From NCBI GenBank assembly GCA_963693365.1, contig CAVNZM010000003.1, positions 5,952,001-6,016,000 of the forward strand: 64,000 bases of DNA. The letters are read 5' to 3'. Each line of letters begins with the position of its first letter. Position 1 is the stretch's first letter. Below, one piece after another: positions 55,772 to 64,000 of the stretch. A program made the position numbers and the translations under genes. This DNA comes from Amoebidium appalachense. Taxonomy: Eukaryota; Ichthyosporea. A model generated the notes under the pieces. That model made no database searches, was not told where the DNA came from, and saw nothing but the letters and a program-made list of their open reading frames with translations.

Positions 55772-58528
55772 AGAACAGCTTCTAGCACGAGACATTTACC
55801 ACAAAGTTTATGGCGGATGGTGAATGTGCCCCTGGAGTACGAGGGTCACACGAAAAAAACACAACGTTGTAGCTCGTATAGAACCCCCCTTGTAGCGTAG
55901 TATATGTACATATGTTACCTAGACATTATTGGTTTTTTCAATAACTACCCACAGAACAGCTTCTCGCACGAGACCTTTACCACAACGTTTATGGGGGGGA
56001 TGGTAAATGTACCCCTGGAGTACGAGGGTCACACGAAAAAAACACAACGTTGTAGCTCGTATAGAACCCCCCTTGTAGCATAGTATATGTACATATGTTA
56101 CCTAGACATTATTGGTTTTTCAATAACTACCCACAGAGCAGCTTCTAGCACGAGACATTTACCACACAGTTTATGGGGGGGATGGAGAATGTGCCCCTGG
56201 AGTACGAGGGTCACACGAAAAAAACACAATGTTGTAGCTCGAATAGACCCCCCTTGTAGCATAGTATACGTCCATGTGTTACCTAGACATTATTGGTTTT
56301 TTCAATAACTACCCACAGAACAGCTTCTAGCACGAGACATTTACCACAAAGTTTATGGGGGGGATGGAGAATGTGCCCCTGGAGTACGAGGGTCACACGA
56401 AAAAAACACAACGTTGTAGCTCGTATAGAACCCCCCTTGTAGCATAGTATATGTACATAGTATGTTACCTAGACATTATTGGTTTTTTCAATAACTACCC
56501 ACAGAACACCTTCTAGCACGAGACATTTACCACACCGTTTATGGGGGGGATGGAGAATGTGCCCCTGGAGTACGAGGGTCACACGAAAAAAACACAATGT
56601 TGTAGCTCGAATAGGCCCCCCTTGTAGCATAGTATACGTCCATGTGTTACCTAGACATTATTGGTTTTTTCAATAACTACCCACAGAACAGCTTCTAGCA
56701 CGAGACATTTACCACACAGTTTATGGGGGGGATGGTGAATGTGCCCCTGGAGTACAAGGGTCACACGAAAAAAACACAACATTGTAGCTCGAATAGAACC
56801 CCCCTTGCAATTGTAGCATAGTATATGTACATGTGTTACCTAGACATTATTGGTTTTTTCAATAACTACCCACAGAACAGCTTCTAGCACGAGAAATGTA
56901 CCACACAGTTTATGGGGGGGATGGAGAATGTGCCCCTGGAGTACGAGGGTCACACGAAAAAAACACAATGTTGTAGCTCGAATAGACCCCCCTTGTAGCA
57001 TAGTATACGTCCATGTGTTACCTAGACATTATTGGCTTTTTCAATAACTACCCACAGAACAGCTTCTAGCACGAGACATTTACCACAAAGTTTATGGGGG
57101 GGATGGAGAATGTGCCCCTGGAGTACGAGGGTCACACGAAAAAAACACAACGTTGTAGCTCGTATAGAACCCCCCTTGTAGCGTAGTATATGTACATATG
57201 TTACCTAGACATTATTGGTTTTTTCAATAACTACCCACAGAACAGCTTCTCGCACGAGACCTTTACCACAACGTTTATGGGGGGGATGGTAAATGTACCC
57301 CTGGAGTACGAGGGTCACACGAAAAAAACACAACGTTGTAGCTCGTATAGAACCCCCCTTGTAGCATAGTATATGTACATATGTTACCTAGACATTATTG
57401 GTTTTTCAATAACTACCCACAGAGCAGCTTCTAGCACGAGACATTTACCACACAGTTTATGGGGGGGATGGAGAATGTGCCCCTGGAGTACGAGGGTCAC
57501 ACGAAAAAAACACAATGTTGTAGCTCGAATAGACCCCCCTTGTAGCATAGTATATGTACATAGTATGTTACCTAGACATTATTGGTTTTTTCAATAACTA
57601 CCCACAGAACAGCTTCTAGCACGAGACATTTACCACACCGTTTATGGGGGGGATGGAGAATGTGCCCCTGGAGTACGAGGGTCACACGAAAAAAACACAA
57701 TGTTGTAGCTCGAATAGGCCCCCCTTGTAGCATAGTATACGTCCATGTGTTACCTAGACATTATTGGTTTTTTCAATAACTACCCACAGAACAGCTTCTA
57801 GCACGAGACATTTACCACACAGTTTATGGGGGGGATGGTGAATGTGCCCCTGGAGTACAAGGGTCACACGAAAAAAACACAACATTGTAGCTCGAATAGA
57901 ACCCCCCTTGCAATTGTAGCATAGTATATGTACATGTGTTACCTAGACATTATTGGTTTTTTCAATAACTACCCACAGAACAGCTTCTAGCACGAGAAAT
58001 GTACCACACAGTTTATGGGGGGGATGGAGAATGTGCCCCTGGAGTACGAGGGTCACACGAAAAAAACACAATGTTGTAGCTCGAATAGACCCCCCTTGTA
58101 GCATAGTATACGTCCATGTGTTACCTAGACATTATTGGTTTTTCAATAACTACCCACAGAACAGCCTCTAGCACGAGAGATTTACCACAAAGTTTATGGG
58201 GGGGATGGTGAATGTGCCCCTGGAGTACGAGGGTCACACAAAAAAAACACAACATTGTAGCTCGAATAGAACCCCCCTTGTAGCATAGCATATGTACATG
58301 TGTTACCTAGACATTATTCGTTTTTTCAATAACTACCCACAGAACAGCTTCTAGCACGAGAACTTTACCACAAAGTTTATGGGGGGGATGGTGAATGTGC
58401 CCCTGGAGTACGAGGGTCACACGAAAAAAACACAACGTTGTAGCTCGTACAGAACCCCCTTTGTAGCATAGTATATGTACATAGTATGTTACCTAGACAT
58501 TATTGGTTTTTTCAATAACTACCCACAT
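55772..58528. repeat. 184-bp satellite, array 2 (about 15 units, higher-order structure)
   Basis: GAGTACGAGGGTCACACGAA or a close variant recurs about every 184 bp from 55838 to 58414. Variant units recur at 1282 bp (CTCGCACGAGACCTTTACC at 55963 and 57245) and at about 1103 bp (GAGAAATGTACC at 56891 and 57993), so part of the array was duplicated as a multi-unit block. Confidence 0.92.
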
Positions 58529-58620
58529 GCGGCATGTGTTACTTTCACGTTATTGGTTTCCTAGCACGGGATATTCAGCACACAGTTGGGGATGTGGGGG
58601 CAGTGTACACCTCAATATTG
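58529..58620. repeat. Cap sequence after satellite array 2
   Basis: GGCATGTGTTACTTTCACGTTATTGG...GGGGGCAGTGTACACCT, as at 46086-46190, followed by a G-run. Confidence 0.75.
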
Positions 58621-59144
58621 GTAAGGTGGTGGTGGGTGGGTTGGGGGGGGGAGGGGGGGGGGGGGGGGGGGTTCCACACAACCGAAACTGTCGGTGTTAC
58701 AAGTGGTTCGGTCTTAGGAAGTTAGAACGGTGATTTTTTAATTAATAGCGGGAAACAATATTATCCCCATTGCATATGGGGGGAACGAGGGGGGGGGGGG
58801 GGGGGGGGGGGTTCACAACGAATTCTATCGACTGTGCATAATTAATGTATATTGCACATGTAGCCTGAAAGATTAAAGTGAATGTGTGTATGTATATGTG
58901 CGAGTATATTTGTGTATGCAATACATGTACAATGTTTTCGTCTTTGTAGGTGGGTGGGTGGGGTGGGGGGTGGGGGGGGGGGGGGGGGGGGGGGGGGGTG
59001 CGCGGGGGGGAAGAGGGAGGGGGGGAGGGGGCATCATGATCAGGGATAACAGGGTGTGTGCGTGTGTGCGCTTGTGTGTGCATGTGCTGTGTGTGTTGTG
59101 TAGGTGTGCGCCTGTGTGTGTGTGCGTGCCTGTGTGTGCGCGCC

Positions 59145-59176
<32 letters not shown>

Positions 59177-59208
59177 GTGCATGTGTGAGTGTGTGTGTGT
59201 GCGCGCGC

Positions 59209-59239
<31 letters not shown>

Positions 59240-59250
59240 TGATTTCAAAG
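58621..59250. other. Spacer with G-runs and (GT)(GC)(GT) tract
   Basis: G-runs 58640-58670, 58790-58812, 58970-58998; TG-rich sequence 59050-59170; alternating purine-pyrimidine (GT)n(GC)n(GT)n at about 59190-59240, a possible Z-DNA former. No gene. Confidence 0.7.
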
Positions 59251-59325
59251 AAGTCGAAAGCGCCAGTGACACCCATGTTGAAAAAAAAGACAAGCAAGCA
59301 CGCTAAGAAGGACAGCAAGAAGTAA
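59251..59325 (+). CDS. Possible terminal exon with a Lys-rich tail
   Basis: After TTTCAAAG the frame reads KSKAPVTPMLKKKTSKHAKK and a few more residues to TAA, a basic tail of normal protein appearance right after simple-sequence DNA. No upstream exon is visible because the satellite block precedes it. It could be the severed 3' end of a gene or chance. Confidence 0.25.
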   Translation, partial: KSKAPVTPMLKKKTSKHAKKDSKK

Positions 59326-59477
59326 CAGAAACCCTTTCATGCCGAAAAAATGGTCAAGAACAAAGAAGTGGAGGACACGTAACTATAGTCTGATAGTTGT
59401 GACTAAGGGCACTAAGTGTCATCTTCACTTAATTCTCAGCAAGACTTAGAAGTTGAGTTTGGTATTTATTTATTAGT

Positions 59478-60126
59478 TGTTGTAGTTTGTTTCCTTTTTC
59501 CTTTCTTCATTTCTTTCTTTCTTTTCCGTTTCCGTGTACACGACATCTTAGATCTGTGTACGTATCGACATACTTAGCTCGCGCACACGTATTGTCGTTT
59601 GCGTCAAAATCTATATATGTCATCCAATCATATCTCGTTCGTATTTTCCCAAATATAGTAACTTACATTCCTTTCTCATTTCTTTCCCACGACGTAGCAT
59701 TGTGCTATGTTCTTCAACTATTAGGAATAATTATATTTAGACGTGTTATGATAAGAACATGTATAAATATATGTTATGAATTAATAGTTACATAAGTGGT
59801 TTCATTTTATTAAATGTTTCCGTGCTTTTATTAGAAGTTTCTTTCATTGGAGGATTGAGTTTTATATTCTAAATGTCGACAGACATTTTATTCGATATAT
59901 TTTACACTCATAGTTTTCATTCTTTTGATTGGTTTATCGTTTCACATTCCCAAGTATAAAAGGGTCCTCATCTTGAAATAAATCATAAGCAGTCGTATTC
60001 ACTTCCTATGGTTCCAGAAATCGTTCCTCCTCTCCGGTTGTGTTTTTTCCCGTGTGTCTTTGTGTTGTGTTTTACATAACACCCATCTGTGCTCTCTGCT
60101 TCTCCGTTTACCCACACAAAATAACA
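59478..60126 (+). repeat. Probable 5' LTR of the right-hand Copia element
   Basis: The sequence from TGTTGTAGTTTG to AAATAACA directly before a Copia primer-site-like word and gag leader has LTR character (AT-rich, TATAAAAG near 59956). The partner LTR is outside the window, so the left edge is a guess. Confidence 0.45.
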
Positions 60127-60149
60127 GGTTTACGGCCCCTTTGCACGCT
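60127..60149 (+). promoter_or_regulatory. Copia primer-site variant and leader
   Basis: GGTTTACGGCCCC then TTTGCACGCT follows the LTR end; it aligns with GGTTATGGGCCCAG-ATGCACGCT at 29182 but with changes. Confidence 0.45.
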
Positions 60150-60202
60150 AACACACAATCTCGCTACAACCGCGAAAATCTCTCAGTCTTACTGCTTCAA
60201 TC

Positions 60203-63200
60203 ATGACTGACAAACCGTCGTATATCAACCTTCCAATATGGAATCCGTCCGAGAAACGAGACGAGAAACGTCTTAATTATTTCGAGTGGGAGCCACTCAT
60301 TCACCGGTTCATTAGAACCACCATTGCCGAGAAATTCGTTGACGCTATCAAGAGGCCACAGTGGGTTGACGGCGCTGAAGCCAACCAGTGGCTAGGCTAC
60401 ACCACCAAGGACTCCTACAAGAAAGCTTCCGACGTCCTCGACCAGATCCTCAACCAGTCCGTCCACCCGACCGAGCTCTACGACTCCGGCCGGATGCAAG
60501 ACGGTGTCCACGGTGGTGAAGTCTTCCACAACCTACGTATGGCGTATGTAGCAGAGAAGGAGGCCCGAGTCACCCAGATTCAAGTCACCTTCGAGGAGCT
60601 TGAACTACGAGACTACCCCAACGTCACAGCATACCTCACCCGTCTCCAACGTCTGGCTACGACACTTGCCTGCCTCGACGAACCCGTCCAGCACAAGGAT
60701 GTCGTACGTAAGTTCTTCCTCCACATCCGGAAGAACACAGCCCTGGTCTGCCCCGACATTGAACGTCTCTGCTCCGACTACTGGATGAACAACAAGGCCT
60801 ACCCGTCCTTCAACATGCTCATCAGTGACATTCGAGGAGCTGAAATCCGTGCCGGCCTCATCGACGCAGGCACAGGTGCAACCGTCAACAACCGTCCCCT
60901 CCGTGCACTCCAGAGCAGAGTGCTTCCCCCCGGTGACCTCCGTAACCGTATTCCTCGACGTGAGCATACACCTCACCGTTCCCCGTCCCGTTCCCGTGAT
61001 CCTCGTCCTCCCTCCAAGTCACCCGGCCCCCGTTCAACTTCCCCTTACCACCGTGGTAACAGGGACAACCGTAACCGACAGCACAACACCAACAGTGTGA
61101 AGTGTTCCTACTGCCATGAGCCCCACCACATCACAGCATGCCCGGAGCCTGGCTGCACAGTTGCTCGTCGTGCCAAGCAGGAGAAAGGTGACAAGAGTGT
61201 GAAATTTGCACTCATCTCCTCCACCGGCACACCTGACAGTAACGACCCCGTCTGGGACAGTGCTTGTAATGCACACATCTGCCCCATCAAGGAGTATTTC
61301 TCCTCCCTTACCCCGTGTCCTCCCACCCCCATTCACGGCCTCGGCACAGTCAATGCCAAACAACGTGGCATCATCAACATAACACTGCACTACAACGGCC
61401 ACCCAACACCGTGCAGCATCAATGCTTACTACGTACCCGAGGCACCGTCTTTCCTCGTGTCTACCTCCATGGCATCAGCTGCCGGCCTCCTAGGTCATTG
61501 TGACGATACAGACAACCACCCGTCGTTCCTCTACAGCCGTAATGGTGACATTATTACAGATCTCACCCCCCTCGACGGTCTCTACTACATCACTGACTAT
61601 GTGATTGAGACTCCTAAACACCCGGGGGTCCAAGCCTACACAGCAAGGACTCAACCACCCGACGACCTCACCCTTTGGCACAACCGTCTCGGCCACCGTG
61701 CCCTCTCCACCGTCACCAGGATGGCCAAGGATGAGCTTGTCCTCGGCATGCCCCCCTCCCTCAAGTCACCCGACAACAGTGACTGCTTCGGCTGCATGTC
61801 TGGCAAGACCACCAAGGCCCCCTTTCCCGGCACCCGTTCCAAGTTCACCATTCCCGGTGCTAAGTGGCACCTGGACTTCTTCGAAGCTCCCTGTGCTTCC
61901 TACGGAGGCTACAAGGTTGCTCTGGTGTGTGTTTGTGATGCCACCGGTTACACCACCGTGTTCCCCCTTTACAACCGTGGTGAAACCCTCAGCCACATTC
62001 AGTCTCTCGTTGAAACCATCGAACGTCAGACACCTGAGATCGTCACCCATCTTCGGTTTGACTCCGGCTCTGAATTCACCTCCAAGGACACCGAGGCCTA
62101 CTGCAAGCAGAAAGGCATCATCATGGAGTTTGCCCCCGTCGACACACCACAACACAATGGTGTTGTTGAACGGAAGATGAGAGAACTGCAAGAGACAGTC
62201 CGTTGCTTCCTCCATGCCGACAAGGACCAACCTCTCTCTCCCAAGTTGTGGGTTGCTGCTCTCAAGCATACAAGCTACATCATCAACGTCACACCATCAT
62301 CTGCTGCCAACGGCAACACTCCCTTCGAGGCCTTCCACGGCTTCAAACCCGACGTCTCCCAGCTCCACGTGTTCGGCTCCCCTGCCTATGTCCATGTTCC
62401 CCGGTCAAAGAGGAACAAGCTGGCATCAACCGTCAGAGTCGGCACCTACGTCGGCTGGGACCTACCCTCCAAGGCACACAAGATCCTCGACCTTGCCAGC
62501 AACCAAATCAAGATCTGCCGTGATGTGATCTTCGACGAGTCGAAATTCACGGGCAGCACCAATCAGGTCTCCGTTCCCCCCAAACCCGATCTGCCGACAT
62601 TGGACCCCCCCCTCCGACGACGACGATGAAACTCCGTCTGTGGTCATCTCCCAACCGTCCTGGCACAACCAACCAGCCCCGGTTGAACCCGTGCCTCCCC
62701 CGAGCCCCCCCCCCCACTGGCCAACAACCCTTGCTGCCGGCCCCCCCCCGTTGCTGTGCATCAACCCGGCTACATGACTCCGGTTCGTCCTGGGTCCCCC
62801 ACCTTCCACTCGGCCACGAGCAGCCCTGTGGACACCGATGCCCCCCTCACCACCGGTCCTATTCCTGGCTTCCATGCCCCTATCCCGGCCTCCACCACCT
62901 ACCCGGCCACCACCCCCCTCAAGGACCCCCCCAAGCCCAACCTTCGTCGGTCTACACGTCTCACCAAGACTCCAACGGCACTGGTCAGCATCGTAGCACC
63001 GACCATCAACATTGACCAGCTCCCCAAGGGCATTCAAAAGCTTTGCAACGGTCCCAACGGTGATGCCGTCATAGCTGCCCTCACCTCCGAGTACCAAGCC
63101 TTCATCACCAAGGATGTCTTCACCATTGTTGATCCCCCCCCTGGTGCCAACATCATCAAGTTCAAGTGGATTGTGACTGAGAAAGTCCTCAACTCAGCCG

Positions 63201-64000
63201 GTGACACCAAGATCAAAGCTCGTGGTGTTGCAAAGGGCTTCACTCAAGTCTACGGTGTTGACTACGGTGACACCTCTTCCCCCGTGGTGATGTCCTCCTC
63301 CGTCCGTGCCCTCCTTGCCATCGGTGTGGACGGCAACCATGAGATTCATCAACTCGACGTCTCAACTGCCTTCCTCAACAGTCCTCTTCAAGAAGACATC
63401 TACATTGAGCCACCACCTGGCTTCATCACCCCCGGCAACGAACACAAGGTCTGGAAACTTAAGAAGGCACTCTACGGGCTCAAGCAAGCATCACTGGCCT
63501 GGTATGAGTACTTCGACAAGGTCCTCCTTGCTCACGGTCTCGAACGTCTCCGTTCAGATCCATGTGTCTACATCAAGACCTTCCCCAACGGTGACATCAT
63601 CCTCACTGGCAACTATGTGGACGACGTCATCATCATCTGCACGGCCAACTCCTCCCACACCAAGGATCTAGTAGACCACATCATGAAGTCAGCTCTCTGC
63701 AAGGTTGACCTTCCCGACATCTTCCTTGGCACCCAGCTCATCCACACCCCCGGTCACCTCAAGCTGCTTCAGCAATCCTACATCAACGACATCGTCAGAG
63801 ACTTCAACCTCAACGATGCTCACCCCAAGGCTACTCCCATTCCCGTCGGCACCGTCATCACCATCAACGAGAACGACTCACCACCCATCAAGGTTCCCTA
63901 CCGTGAACTACTCGGCCGTCTTTTGTGGGTTGCTCGTTGTTCCCGGCCCGACATCTCCTTTGCCATCGGCTACCTCGGTAGATTCAGTGCCAACCCCACC
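60203..64000 (+). CDS. Copia gag-protease-integrase-RT polyprotein, incomplete at the window end
   Basis: The ATG at 60203 opens an 808-codon frame. It contains gag with conserved helices (1-230), an Arg/Ser/Pro-rich stretch, a knuckle-like CSYCHEPHHITAC near 300, protease WDSACN near 350 (DSA rather than DSG), the integrase finger WHNRLGH...DCFGC (about 492-530), and the core Asp555, Asp619 and Glu655 (WHLDFFEAP, FDSGSEF, NGVVERKMRE). A run of eight C (62605-62612) shifts the frame to a stop at 62627-62629; a second shift in C-runs at 62705-62750 restores it. RT then follows: AFLNSPLQEDIYIEPPPGF, KLKKALYGLKQASLAWYEY and the catalytic YVDDVIII (63614). The frame is open to the window end. Apart from these C-run shifts it looks young. 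Confidence 0.88.

Noticed and set aside
45185-58528. Repeated 65-codon frames in the 184-bp satellite
   Set aside because: The same frame recurs because the DNA is tandemly repeated; the frame differs between units with indels and has no start context or motif.
55772-58528. CRISPR-like regular array
   Set aside because: Units are 184 bp and repeat along their whole length, with no unique spacers; eukaryotic satellite.
61034-63243. Minus-strand frames across the right-hand Copia
   Set aside because: Antisense shadows of gag-pol.

Overview
This is a nuclear eukaryotic window. The three complete genes are split by GT-AG spliceosomal introns of about 0.8-1.9 kb, and the rest is retrotransposons, satellites and low-complexity DNA. 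I see no rRNA, tRNA, CRISPR array or bacterial-type operon. The species cannot be placed from the sequence. A PRL/PTP4A phosphatase, an endophilin-type BAR-SH3 protein, and Copia, DIRS-like and LINE elements fit an intron-rich protist or early-branching lineage, but an invertebrate is not excluded.

Layout. From 1 to 1343 there is non-coding upstream DNA. PTP4A (+, 4 coding exons) lies at 1344-5353. An intergenic stretch with copies of a short dispersed repeat runs from 5354 to 7905. An AstE/AspA-family zinc deacylase-like gene (-, 8 coding exons, 373 aa) spans 7906-17713, with a small TTAA-flanked inverted-repeat element in one intron. An endophilin-like gene (-, 2 coding exons, 387 aa) lies at 19650-22698. 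From 23856 to 40 kb is a nest of transposable elements: a DIRS-like element with split direct repeats (23856-26865), a truncated second copy facing it (26867-28190), then a broken Copia element. The Copia 5' LTR is split by a younger, internally deleted Copia relative (28257-32205). Its primer-binding region is split by a minus-strand LTR element (33089-36688). Its gag is split by a putative solo LTR (37164-37875). From 40 to 42.4 kb are two tandem-repeat families, followed by the 5' exons of an unrecognised gene (42650-43209, -). A block of CA-rich minisatellite plus 184-bp satellite occurs twice (43.2-46.2 and 54.85-58.6 kb). Between the two copies lies a LINE (-, 48359-52892). The right end is a third Copia element (from about 59478) whose gag-protease-integrase-RT runs off the window.

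How it fits together. The cellular genes are three unrelated housekeeping-type functions (membrane-anchored phosphatase, metal-dependent deacylase, membrane-curvature adaptor); nothing suggests a shared pathway. Two patterns link them. Many introns end in a (CA)n tract directly joined to the acceptor AG. Also, the simple-sequence tracts inside genes are mostly C/CA-rich on the coding strand, switching from + to - together with gene orientation near 7-8 kb. The insertions can be ordered in time from target-site duplications seen directly in the sequence. All exon boundaries come from reading the DNA and matching to remembered protein families; no alignment was run.
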